Assembly: GCA_023238725.1 (NCBI GenBank)
Contig: CM041548.1
Location: forward strand, 13,785,752-13,849,751
DNA length: 64,000 bases
Origin: Scortum barcoo
Taxonomy: Eukaryota; Chordata; Actinopteri; Centrarchiformes; Terapontidae
Direction: 5' to 3'
The notes under the pieces were generated by a model. That model was not told the origin of the DNA. It worked only from the letters and a program-made list of their open reading frames with translations, and searched no databases. The number at the start of each line of letters is the position of its first letter. Within the stretch, counting starts at the first letter, position 1. The position numbers were made by a program, and so were the translations under genes. Positions 11,809 to 22,951 of the stretch are shown here, piece by piece.

Positions 11809-13064
11809 CTACAGCATGTTGGTCTCACAGGAGTCAGGCTGCAGCATCTTTAATGTAACAATCAACTTAATTGATTTTCTAAACCAAGGATAAAATAAAG
11901 CATAAATCACAGGGTTTATACAAGAATTAAAATCGTACAAATTAATTACAAAAGCAGCAGATGAAGCGTTGAGTAAGTTATCCTTGCCTGAAAGAGCGAC
12001 ACAATAATATGGACAGAGACATATTAGAAACACAACTACAACAACACCAAGAGTCCTGGCTGCTTTCAATTCAGATTTCTTACCAGTTACTTTCCCTGAC
12101 TGCTGGAGTGTGACAGCTGTAATATGAGACCTCATGGCACGAGCCTGAGACACAGCCACCACAAATACTCTCATATACAGAACAACAATAACAGTGATGG
12201 GAACAATGAAGGTAAAAATAACATCTACAAGTCCTGCAATGTAGTTATTAAAAATTACACACTCTCCAATGCAGGAGTTGTGTCTGCCTGATTGTTTAAA
12301 GATGTCATGAAGCAGCAGACTTTGGAAGATCACTGAACATATCCAACACAGATAAACACACACTTGAGCTCTTTTCTGTGTGACTTTGGTGGAGTAATGT
12401 AGAGGATGACAAATAGCTACACATAACGGTCAACAGATATGAGCACCATGTTTCCTACTGAGGTTGAGTCAACAATATATGCCATATAATGATAAAGCGT
12501 ACATGTGAGGTCACCGAGTAACCAGCAGCCATCTATCAACATAATTGGAAACAACATGAGGAAGCCAATGAAGAAATCTGAGAAAGCCAGAGAAAGGAGG
12601 AGGATGTTGGTGGGGGTGTGAAGCTGCCTGTGAAGGAAAGAAAATGTATTTATCACAATTTGCTGTATCAGTTATCATTCGCAGAAAAGCATAGATACAG
12701 TAAATTCTGATATACTGTTATACTTATAGTAAATCTGTTCCTCATAGTTTAAGATAAGACAATACCTTTTATTACTATCTCCCAATATCATTAATTCATT
12801 AAATTTCTACTTGAAGTGTGAGATGGAGTTTAAGATAAGACAATACTTTTTATTACTATCTCCCAATATCATTAATTCATTAAATTAATACTTGAAGTGT
12901 GAGATGGAGATGATGACCAGCAGGTCAAGAGTCACAGTGAGCAGAGAGATGGAGGACTGCAAAACATAAGTCAGCATGGTCTCAAAGTGAGGACGCGCTG
13001 GTTTAATGCAGGAGGTGTTGAGGAGTTCAGGAAAACAGAGTTCTCTTCCCTCCATGGTCTCCAT
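11809..13064 (-). pseudogene. TAAR copy A (teleost, two-exon), frameshifted
   Basis: A rhodopsin-class amine receptor. Exon 1 is 13,064-12,892 (173 nt), with the donor GT at 12,891-12,890; exon 2 is 12,627-11,809, after a CACAG acceptor. The exons meet inside a Lys codon, giving SHFK|QLHTPTN at the end of helix 1. The TAAR signature NSCINPVIYALFYPWF is present in helix 7, as are Cys3.25 and DRY. Asp3.32 is replaced by Ala and Asp5.42 is kept (GLVDVIF). Directly after DRYV, a two-base duplication (near 12,419-12,422) makes a stop and shifts the frame, cutting the receptor at intracellular loop 2; the remaining 184 codons are open. The 264-base intron holds an 81-base tandem duplication. It could be functional only if the two extra bases are a sequence error. 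Confidence 0.85.
12748..12909. repeat. 81-bp tandem duplication at the exon 1 donor of TAAR copy A
   Basis: 12,748-12,828 and 12,829-12,909 are two copies of one 81-base unit with few differences. The unit covers the end of exon 1 and the start of the intron. The intron therefore contains a second, downstream donor-like site (ending near 12,810) after a repeated piece of exon 1. The other three TAAR copies have only one copy. Confidence 0.85.
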
Positions 13065-14768
13065 CAACAGAGAGAGGAGGAGCTGCTGAACTCTGGCAGC
13101 TTTATGACCAGAGCTTTCTGTGATACAGATGATTTATCTCTTTTCCTTATTGCCCACCCTTGCTTCCTTCTCCCCTCTGCTGATTCTCTCCACAGAGACA
13201 GAAGTGCTCTTCCTTGTGCTCTCATATTGTGTTTATGTCCACCTTTATCTGTCAGCTAGATGTCCAGGGTAGAAGTTATCTGAGTTGAAGCATTCTTGCC
13301 TTTACATTTTGTTCCTAGATTCTATCAGCAGGTAGAAATCCCATTCACCACACATAACTTCTGTATTCATTTTCAGTAAGTCTGGAAAAAGTAATGTTGT
13401 TTGTCACAGTAGAGTTAGCTTTTTCATTTAAACTGAGTTTATTTGAGTTAACTCCAGTCATAAAACATGACTTAAGTGCCACATATCTGTAGTTTTGAGA
13501 CCCCAGGGGGGTCCTTTCATTGACACTGGAATAATGCAGGCTTCCATGGTTTAAGCACCTTCATTAACTTCAAGGAGAGACTGAGGATGTGCTGGAAGAT
13601 TCCTGTAAGCTGCCAAGCACTTGCTCCAAGAACCCTGGGACTACTGTGGTCTCATCCACTGGCTTTGTTGGTTCCACATCTGGAGGGCTCCCTTTCTACC
13701 TGACGGGGGTTGCAGTGCACCACCATCCATAGACATGTTGGTATTTGGTAGAAGAGAGCTGGAGGGTGAGGAAGTGCTGTCTTCTACAGTTATGGGTGTA
13801 CTCAAAGAATTGGAGGTGGCCTTGTCCACACTCGAGCTGTGGTGAGAGGGGGCCTTAACACAATATCTGATTACAGAGGGTCTGGGTCTCTTTAAACCCC
13901 AAATACAGGTTTTCTGCAGCTTGTCATCCACTTCGTTCCATTGCACACCTACTTTTTATTGTTCTGTCAAATTTTTGCCTCCATATTTTTTTAAATTTTT
14001 CAGGACAGGAGAGAGGGACACGTGATAAAAAGGGCACTGAGACTGAAGTACTTTCCAGACTGTCCTCATTTTCCTCCATGTTGGGGATGATTGGTCTGCA
14101 TTTAAGTCTATCTTTGGCCATCCTGTGATCCAGGTCTATGTTGGCTGAACTGAAGACATAAATGTTTCCCTCTGCAGGAGTAGAGTGTAGCCCTTATTGT
14201 TTGGTTTTGCAACCAGATTATCTTAGCAGGCAGACATCCCATTCACAGCACATGACTCATCTCTTTCACTTTTAGTTAGCTTAAGGAAATTTATGGTGTC
14301 ATGTATATATCAGAACAATAATGGCTCAGGCATTAGGTATGAAAATTGATCATTTGGTCCTGTTTTGTGTGTCACAGTGTATGACTACCACTGTTGTATC
14401 ATGGGGTCCTTGCTTGTGAATCAGGATGTTGAGAAACCTCTCAGCTGTAACAGTGTGATTTTAAATGATGAAATGAAATCAGGTAATATAGAATTTTAAG
14501 GATAGACGAATGAATCTGAGGAAGAGAAAGAATGTGGAGAATGGATGGTATACTTTGCTTTTTTTAGTTTTTCTGACAGGGACACCTTCATGAAAGTTAA
14601 TTGTGCATGTTCACACACAACAGATGCTTTCTCTACAGTGAATCAAATTCACTCACTGCATGTTGTGTCGTCTCTCAAGACCATTTTCTTGATCAAGTGT
14701 TGTAGCAAAAATATATATATTTTCTGTACTGGAAGTAAAGAGAATTGATCCGACCAAAGTGTCTTTTA
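13065..14768. repeat. TAAR unit A, 5' flank with conserved anonymous ORF
   Basis: This intergenic part of the unit recurs at 17,661-18,441, 22,071-22,951 with 25,646-26,450, and 28,393-28,945. On the minus strand, 13,946-13,641 is an open frame of 101 codons containing SSSVDKATSNSLSTPITVED and TNMSMDGGALQPP. The corresponding frame is open at 18,443-18,180 and 22,927-22,655. I do not recognise it. It lies 5' of each receptor, so it may be part of a duplicated regulatory region or an old exon. No promoter element is clear enough to name. Confidence 0.6.
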
Positions 14769-15061
14769 AGATAAGATAAGATCAAGATAAGATCTTTTTA
14801 TTGATCCCACAATGGGGAAATTCCACTGTTACAGCAGCTCAAAACAAGTAAAAGAGACATTAAATAATAGACAAAAAAACACACAAAGACACAAAAAACA
14901 GTATGTACAATAAATAGTGAATAATAATAATAACAACAGAAAAAGAAAGAAACAGAAACAGTATTTATATACACAGCCTCACCCAGTTAGATGTGCAGTG
15001 GTGAGGTGTTATTGCACAGGTGAATATGGATATGTAGCAGATATGAATTAACAGTATAGTA
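14769..15061 (-). mobile_element. LINE 3'-end fragment with (AAGAT)n tail
   Basis: The stretch begins with repeated aagataagataagatc. It then has the tttttattgatcccacaatggggaaattcc segment (plus strand), the reverse complement of a common fish non-LTR 3' end that finishes in a simple repeat. No protein is left. It separates TAAR unit A from unit B and is absent from the corresponding place in unit C. Confidence 0.55.
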
Positions 15062-15862
15062 AATGAGTGGAATTTAAAAAGACCATAAAGTGCATGGCTA
15101 GGACATCAGTAAACATCAGTAAACATCAGTGCAATGATGAAACATCATACATACATCAAACATTTTATATTTTTAATGTATTCTTGCAAGAGCCGTCAGA
15201 CAACCGAGTGTGTGCTCAGCTGGATGAGGACTCACAAGCGATAACAGGAAAAGCACGGATACTTTTAGTGGAATACAATGAAAGGCATGTGAGACAGACA
15301 GAGGGTGCAAGGTCTTGCCATCCCTCCTAGTAGATTGTTTCAGGGTTACATCGTCTGCGTGCAAAAGGAATCTAGAAAGAAGATAATTAATCAGACTGTT
15401 GTGGCTAAGATCTAAAACCAGTAAGAAACAACCTTGTGATGCCTCGCCTGCCTGTTGTATGAGATCAGTTCAGCATGACATAAGAGAAGTAAATCATTAT
15501 ATATGTGAGATTATAAAACATGAAGGCTATTATATAAGGACAACATAATAGTGAGGGTGGATTTCCCATTACACAAGATAGTACCAGTATGACTTGCCAC
15601 AGTAACATGACGGCATCAAAGGAACTCTGAATTGCAGTTAGTGAAATTCTTTCTATGAGTGAGTCAATGAGAAAAGGAGGAAAATCCACCTTAGTTTTAC
15701 TGAATTATATCTGTATTTATTTATTTATTTAGTGTACTCTCACTTTTTTTATTCAGGGGAATTTAATGACAGAACCACTGGGCGATACCCAGACTTGTAG
15801 TGGGCTAGTAAGTCTCGTGCTTTTTCCCACCTTGACAAACTTCCAGTTAAGGAAGACCACCA
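15062..15862. other. Spacer between TAAR units A and B
   Basis: No gene recognised. A trinucleotide-like duplication (acatcagtaaacatcagtaa) lies near 15,105-15,130. Positions about 15,596-15,690 resemble 26,455-26,545 between units C and D, so this piece also belongs to the repeated array. Unit B homology to unit A begins sharply at 15,863. Confidence 0.5.
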
Positions 15863-16485
15863 AAGGATATGAGTAATAGTCATGATTTGGTGTATTTACC
15901 TTTTTTTTCTTTTGGAATGGGTCAGTATTTTTCCCACCCTACTTTTGATACCAGTAAGTCGCTGAAGTACTGCTAGAGACTTGACAAAATGCACCACCAC
16001 AGATATTAATGTAACTGTTAATTCATGTACACAGATACATAAACAAATATTTAATTTTATATATCCATTATAGCCTCTGCCATTACCAGGGATAATCCCT
16101 GGATTGGTCCCTGTCAATAGAGGTTTCCATGTTCAGATTGAATTGGACATTTTAGATCTGCCTCAAGATTTTGACCTTTTCCCCATGTTCGCCAACTGAC
16201 AAGTCAACAACCCTGCGGCTGCCTCCTCACAGCCCAGAGATTTGAAAAGGACTCCAATGCAGTGAGGCACTTCATTTGTGGTTTTAGGAATGGGCAAAGA
16301 AATTAAACAATCATTATACAATAATATGCACAATAAAAAATATATATATCATATGCATATTAAAGGCAAAAATCATTTTGACCAGACATTTGTATGCTTT
16401 ATTCAGTTAGTCTACTCATCACCATGACAGACGACATATTTCTGTTGATGCTGAGGGTCTTTTTCAGTCATCATGCAGAGCCTCT
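15863..16485. repeat. TAAR unit B, 3' flank, shortened
   Basis: Matches 10,824-11,275 and then 11,610-11,808, with an internal deletion of about 335 bases at 16,297-16,300. The polyadenylation signal (complement of tttatt) is at 16,398-16,403. No coding sequence. Confidence 0.8.
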
Positions 16486-17660
16486 CTACAGCATGTTGGT
16501 CTCGCAGGAGTCAGGCTGCAGTATCTTTAGTGTAACAATCAACTCAATTGATTTTCTAAACCAGGGATAAAATAAAGCATAAATTACAGGGTTTAGACAA
16601 GAATTAAAAGTGTACAAATTAATTACAAAAGCAGCAGATGAAGCATTGAGTAAGTTATCCTGGCCTGAAAGAGCAACACAATAATATGGACAGAGACATA
16701 TTAGAAACACAACTACAACAACACCAAGAGTCCTGGCTGCTTTCAATTCAGATTTCTTACCAGTTACTTTCCCTGAGTGTTGGAGTGTGACAGCTGTAAT
16801 ATGAGACCTCATGGCACGAGCCTGAGACACAGCCACCACAAATACTCTCATATACAGAACAACAATAACAGTGATGGGTAAAATGAAGGAAAAAATAACA
16901 TCAACAAGTCCTGCAATGTAGTTAATAAAAGTTACACACTCTCCAATGCGCAGGAGTTGTATCTCCCTGATTGTTTAAAGATGTCATGAAGCAGGAGACT
17001 TTGGAAGATCACTGAACATATCCAACACAGATAAACACACACTTGAACTCTTTTCTGTGTGACTTTAGTGGAGTAATGTAGAGGATGACAAATAGCCACA
17101 TAACGGTCAACAGATATGAGCACCATGTTTCCTACTGAGGCTGAGTCAACAATATATGCCATATATTGATAAAGCGTACATGTGAGGTCACCGAGTAACC
17201 AGCAGCCATCTATCAACATAATTGGAAACAACATGAGGAGGCCAATGAAGAAATCTGATACAGCCAGAGAAAGGAGGAGGATGTTGGTGGGGGTGTGAAG
17301 CTGCCTGTGAAGGAAAGAAAATATATTTATCATAATTTGTAGTTATCATTCACAGAAAAGCATAGATACAGGAAATTCTGATATACTGTTATAGTACTTG
17401 CAAAAACATATCTGTTCCTCATAGTTTAAGATAAGACAATACTTTTTATTACTATCTAACATTACCATTAATTAATTAAATTTCTACTTGAAGTGTGAGA
17501 TGGAGATGATGACCAGCAGGTTAAGAGTCACAGTGAGCTGAAAGATGAAGGACTGCAAAACATAAGTCAGCATGGTCTCAAAGTGAGGACGCGCTGGTTT
17601 AATGCAGGAGGTGTTGAGGAGTTCAGGAAAACAGAGTTCACTTCCCTCCATGGTCTCCAT
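16486..17660 (-). pseudogene. TAAR copy B (teleost, two-exon), single frameshift
   Basis: This is the least damaged copy. Exon 1 is 17,660-17,488 (173 nt, fully open, encoding METMEGSELCFPELLNTSC then helix 1). Exon 2 is 17,304-16,486. Splice sites match copy A: the donor is GTAGAAA and the acceptor CACAG. DRYVAICHP, Cys3.25, Asp5.42 (GLVDVIF) and the helix 7 signature NSCLNPVIYALFYPWF are all present, and position 3.32 is Ala. The only lesion I find is a two-base GC duplication in extracellular loop 2 near 16,950 (aatgcgcagg where copies A, C and D have aatgcagg). It ends the frame at SCALESV. After it the other frame is open to the stop. Without that lesion the protein would be 329 residues. 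If the extra GC is a sequence error, this is a working receptor gene. Confidence 0.85.
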
Positions 17661-18441
17661 CGACAGAGAGAGGAGGAGCTGAACTCTGGCAGCTTTATGA
17701 CCAGAGCTTTCTGTGATACAGCTGATTTATCTCTTTCCTTATTGCCCACCCTTGCTTCCTTCTCCCCTCTGCTGATTCTCTCCACAGAGACAGAAGTGCT
17801 CTTCCTTGTTTACTTCCACCTTTAGCTGTCAGCCAGATGTCCAGGGTAGAAATTAGCTGAGTTGAGGCATTCTTGCCTTTACATTTTGTTCCTAGATTCT
17901 ATCAGCAGGTAGAAATCCCACCACTCACAACTTCTCATTTTTAATTCCTGCTGACTTCTTAACTCCCGTCATAAAACATGACTTAAGTGCCACATATCTG
18001 TAGTTTTGAGACCCCAGAGGGGTCCTTTCTTTGACACTGTAACAATGCAGGTCTACCATGGTTTAAGCACCCTTATCGACTTTTAGGAAAGTTTGAGGAT
18101 GTGCTGGAAGATTCCTGTAAGCTGCCCAGCACTTGCTCCAAGAACCCTGGGACTACTGTGGTCTCATCCACTGGCTTTGTTAGTTCCACATCTGGAGGGC
18201 TCCCTTTCTACCTGGCGGGGGTTGCAGTGCACCACCATCCATAGACATGTTGGTATTTGGTAAAAGAGAGCTGGAGGGTGAGGAAGTGCTGTCTTCTACA
18301 GTTATGGGTGTACTCAAAGAATTGGAGGTGGCCTTGTCCACACTCGAGCTGTGGTGAGAGGGGGCCTTAACACAATATCTGATTACAGAGGGTCTGGGTC
18401 TCTTTAAACCCCAAAGACAGGTTTTCTGCAGGTTGTCATCC
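17661..18441. repeat. TAAR unit B, 5' flank
   Basis: Counterpart of 13,065-13,930. It lacks a stretch of about 60 bases present near 13,370-13,440 in unit A. The anonymous minus-strand frame is 87 codons here (18,443-18,180). The unit is interrupted at about 18,442 by a plus-strand L2 fragment. Confidence 0.75.
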
Positions 18442-19925
18442 ACTTCATTTGCAATTGTAATTCATTTCCGCATTAATGACACCTGATTACACCAATTGCA
18501 TGTTTGCAAAAACAATGTTGGACTCCATAGTTTTCTCTCCTAATCAAACTAGTGATGACATGTATAGCTGCATGTTTTCATTCCACCGGTGGTTAACAAG
18601 GTGGTGCCCGGCAAACAGCATGGGTTATATAAATAATTGTCAGCCTTTTTGGGGGAGATCTGGCCTGATTAGGAGAGATGGCATCCATCTTACTTTGGCT
18701 GGAGCCGCTCTCCTGTCTAGAAATATAGAAAGTTTTATTAGTCCTAGTTCATGACATACCAGAGTTGGGACCAGTAAGCAGAGTTGCAGTCTTACACGCT
18801 TCTCTGCGCCTCCATTAGAGCAGCTGCACACCCAATATAGAATAGAAACTGTGTCTGCCATTAAAACTCTTAAAACCAAAAAGGGGAGTCACTCAGAAAA
18901 ACCTAATAAAAATTAACACAACTGCTGTAGCAACTCAGCAACAGCATAATAAGAAAATGAAATGTGGCCTCTTAAACATCAGATCTCAGGCCTCTAAGGC
19001 TGTTCTGATAAATGATTTGATATTAGACTCTAATATAGACCTGTTCCGCTTTACTGAGACCTGGCTAGGTCACAGGAAGAATTTGTTAGCCTAAATGAAT
19101 CCACTCCGCCGAAGTCATTCTAACATTCATGTTCCTCGAGACACTGGACGAGGAGGTGGAGTTGCAGCCATTTTTAATTCAGCCCTATTAATAAATTCTA
19201 GGCCTAAAGAGGGAGTGCTACAGCTCATTTGTAAAGCCTTATTATTACTCTTTCATCTCCAGCCTGGAAGAGCACAAAGCCAATACTAGTTGCTGTAGTG
19301 TACCGCCCCCCAGGCCCATACTCTGAATTCTTATCTGAATTTTCAGAGTTCTTGTCAAATTTAGTCCTTGAAAATGACAAAGGTAATCATTGTAGGTGAT
19401 TTTAATATTCATGTAGACATGGATAGTGACAGTCTTAGCACAGCATTCATCTCACTTATTGGACTTCAATTGGGTTTTCTCAGAGAGTAAATTCTCCTAA
19501 CTCACTGTCACAATCACAAGTCCTTACATATGGTATTGAAATTGAACATTTAATAGTCTCCCCCAAAATCCTATATTATCAGATCACTTCTTAGTATCAT
19601 TTGAATTCCTATTACAGGACTACGCACCACTAGAAAAATTTGTGTTCACTAGATGGTTACCTGATTGTACTAGGACTAAATTTAAGGAAGCAATTCCGAC
19701 AGCATTAAAGTCAGTAAGATTTCCTAGTATCTCTGATGACTCTCATGTTTATTTGAACTCCTACCAAATTGACCACTTGTCAATAACACCATGGACTCAC
19801 TCAGAGGCACTCTGGACTCTACTGTGCCCCTAAAAAGAAAGATTATAAAACAAAAGAGATTGGCACCATGGCATGGTTTAACTCTGCAACTCGCAAGTTA
19901 AAACAAGCAATCATGAATATAATTT
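18442..19925 (+). mobile_element. L2-type LINE, ORF2 endonuclease half, decayed
   Basis: Plus-strand remnants of the apurinic endonuclease half of a fish L2 ORF2 can be followed through several frames. In order they are a LRPLRLF-like start, FTETWLG (near 19,050), HVPRDTGRGGGVAAIFNS (19,130-19,180), a VYRPPGPYSEF region (near 19,300), GDFNIHVD (near 19,400), and the TKFKEAIPTALKSVRFPSIS block (19,670-19,730). Many frameshifts and stops are present. The reverse transcriptase half is missing; the sequence passes back into TAAR-unit flank at about 19,925. Confidence 0.75.
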
Positions 19926-20881
19926 TAGAGGATAAATGAATGAATGTGAGGAAGAGAAAAACGTGGTGCATTACCGGGGATGTACGTCTATTTTTTAGCC
20001 TTTTGACAGACAGTGCAGCCTCATCCCTGCATTGGTCCCTGTCACTAGAGGTTTCCATGTCCAGATTGATCAGGAGCTTTCAGATCTGCTTCAATCTGGT
20101 TTTGACCTTTTCACCTTGTTCGCCAACTGACAAGTCAACCACCCTGCACCTGCATCCTCACAGCCCAGGGATTTGAAAAGGCCAACAATGCAGCTGTGGT
20201 TTCTATTGATCAGCGCGGGACCGTGCTTCATATAAATTTGTTAAATTTAATACTGAGTACTTGAAATGTTAAATGTTTTGGATATATATCAGACTGTTAA
20301 AAAGAGGCACTTCATTTGTGGTTTTAGGACTGGGCATGTTTTTTTTCTTTCATTAAAGTTACTTTCCCTTGTGTTTTTGTAATTGACTCTTGACTGATAT
20401 AGATCGGCAGGTATTTGGTTCCCCATGAATGCCTTTTTTGTTCTGAGTTTTGTCAGCTGAAAAGCTATGAATTTAAGTTAAAAGAGTACAGTTTATTTGG
20501 TTTGTTTGCTGGTTTGACCCCATCCAGAGGTATGATTTATGTACCAACATCAGTTGTTTAGCTGTTCTTGTTAAGTCTATTTGTTTTAGTTCTCCGTGTT
20601 ACTTGTGGTTTTCTAACAATAAATGGAAATCCATGACTGAATACACTGGCTTATGTCTTTCCCTGAACACATGACTACATAGGCACAATAAAGGAAATTA
20701 AATAATAATTATACAATCATATGCACAATATAAAACCTGTACATCATCTGCATATGAAATACAAAGGTCATTTTGACCAGGCATTTTTACCTTTTATTCA
20801 GTTAGACTACTCATCACCATGACAGACGACATATTTCTGTTGATGCTGAGGGTCTTTTTTCAGTCATCATGCAGAGCCTCT
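19926..20881. repeat. TAAR unit C, 3' flank
   Basis: Counterpart of 11,060-11,808, joined to a short piece matching 14,500-14,530. It contains about 100 extra bases near 20,190-20,300 compared with unit A. The polyadenylation signal complement is at 20,793-20,798. No coding sequence. Confidence 0.75.
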
Positions 20882-22070
20882 CTACAGCATGTTGGTCTCA
20901 CAGGAGTCAGGCTGCAGTATCTTTAATGTAACAATCAACTTAATTGATTTTCTAAACCAGGGATAAAAGAAAGCATAAATCAAGGGTTTAGGGTTTAGAC
21001 AAGAATTTAAATCATATAAATAAAGTACAAAAGCAGCAGATGAAGCATTGACTAAGTCATCCTGGCCTGAAAGAGCGACACAATAATATGGACAGAGACA
21101 TATTATAAACACAACTACAACAACACCAAGAGTCCTGGCTGCTTTCAGTTCAGATTTCTTACCAGTTACTTTCTCTGAATTCTGGAGTGTGACAGCTGTA
21201 ATATGAGACCTCATGGCACGAGCCTGAGACACAGCCACCACAAATACTCTAATATACAGAACAACAATAACAGTGATGGGTAAAATGAAGGAGAAAATAA
21301 CATCTGCAAATCCTGCAATGTAATTAATAAAAAATACACACTCTCCAATGCAGGAGTTGTATCTGCCTGATTGCTGAAAGACATCATTAAGCAGCAGACT
21401 TTGGAAGATTGCAGAACATATCCAACACAGATAAACACACACTTGAACTCTTTTCTGTGTGACTTTGGTGGAGTAATGTAGAGGATGACAAATAGCCACA
21501 TAACGGTCAAGAGATATGAGCACCATGTTTCCTACTGAGGCTGAGTCAACAATATATGATATATATTGATAAAGAGTACATGTGAGGTCACCGAGTAACC
21601 AGCAGCCATCTATCAACATAATTGGAAACAACATGAGGAAGCCAATGAAGAAATCTGATACAAGCCAGAGAAAGGAGGAGGATGTTGGTGGGGGTGTGAA
21701 GCTGCCTGTGAAGGAAAGAAAATGTATTTATCATAATTTGCAGTTATCAGTTATCATTTGCAGAATAGTATAGATACAGTACATTCTGATATACTGTTAT
21801 AGTACTTGCAAAAACAAATCTTTCCCTCATAGTTTAAGATAAGACAATACTTTTTATTACTATCTCCCAATATCATTAATTCATTAAATTTCTACTTGAA
21901 GTGTGAGATGGAGATGATGACCAGCAGGTTAAGAGTCACAGTGAGCAGAGAGATGGCGGACAGCAAAACATAAGTCAGCATGGTCTCAAAGTGAGGACGC
22001 GCTGGTTTACTGCAGGAGGTGTTGAGGAGTGTTCAGGAAAACAGAGTTCTCTTCCCTCCATGGTCTCCAT
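20882..22070 (-). pseudogene. TAAR copy C (teleost, two-exon), multiple lesions
   Basis: Exon 1 is 22,070-21,896 (175 nt, two more than copies A and B because of a duplicated GT near 22,030). Exon 2 is 21,705-20,882 (824 nt). A one-base A insertion near 21,664 shifts the frame in helix 2 (LSLACIRFL instead of LSLAVSDF). An in-frame six-base insertion near 20,985-20,995 turns the helix 7 NPVIY motif into NPKPLIY, which should disrupt the NPxxY switch. From 21,634 down to the stop, 250 codons are open and retain DRYVAICHP, Asp5.42 (GFADVIF) and the YPWF signature end. Two frameshifts plus the damaged NPxxY make this a confident pseudogene. Confidence 0.9.
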
Positions 22071-22951
22071 CGACAGAGAGAGGAGGAGCTGCTGAACTCT
22101 GGCAGCTTTATGACCAGAGCTTTCTGTGATACAGCTGATTTATCTCTTTCCTTATTGCCCACCCTTGCTTCCGTCTCTCCTCTGCTGATTCTCTCCACAG
22201 AGACAGAAGTGCTCTTCCTTGTGCTCTCATATTGTGTTTATGTCCACCTTTAGCTATCAGCTAGGTGTCCAGGGTAGAAGTTAGCTGAGTTGAGGCATTC
22301 TTGCCTTTACATTTTGTTCCTAGATTCTATCAGCAGGTAGAAATCCCATTCACCAGACACAATTTCTGTATTAATTTTCAGTAAGTCTGGAGAAAGTAAT
22401 GTTGTTTGTCACAGTAGAGTTAGCTTTTTCATTTAAAATGAGTTGTGTTGACTTCTGCTGAGTTAAGTCACGTCATAACACATGACTTAAGTGCCACACA
22501 TCTGTAGTTTTGAGATCCCAGGGGGTCCTTTCTTTGACACTGGAACAATGCAGGCTTCCATGGTTTCAGCACCTACATTAACTTCAAGGAGAGACTGAGG
22601 ATGTGCTGGAAGACTCCTGTAAGCTGCCCAGCACTTGCTCCAAGAACCCTGGGACTACTGTGGTCTCATCCACTGGCTTTGTTGGTTCCACATCTGGAGG
22701 GCTCCCTTTCTACCTGGCGGGGGTTGCAATGCACCACCATCCATAGACATGTTGGTATTTGGTAAAAGAGAGCTGGAGGGTGAGGAAGTGCTGTCTTCTA
22801 CAGTTATGGGTGTACTCAGAGAATTGGAGGTGGCCTTGTCCACACTCGAGGTGTAAAAGTGGAAACTGTGGTGAGAGGGGACCTTAACACACTGAGCACA
22901 GAGGGTCTGGGTCTCCTTAAACCCCAAAGACAGGTTTTCTGCAGCTTATCA
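22071..22951. repeat. TAAR unit C, 5' flank
   Basis: Counterpart of 13,065-13,925. The anonymous minus-strand frame is 90 codons (22,927-22,655), with a few extra codons near its start compared with unit A. It is interrupted after tatcatc at about 22,951 by the minus-strand L2 element. Confidence 0.75.

Noticed and set aside
21211..21510. A 99-codon minus-strand frame overlapping TAAR copy C exon 2
   Set aside because: It is an alternative frame of the receptor exon; the receptor reading explains the sequence.
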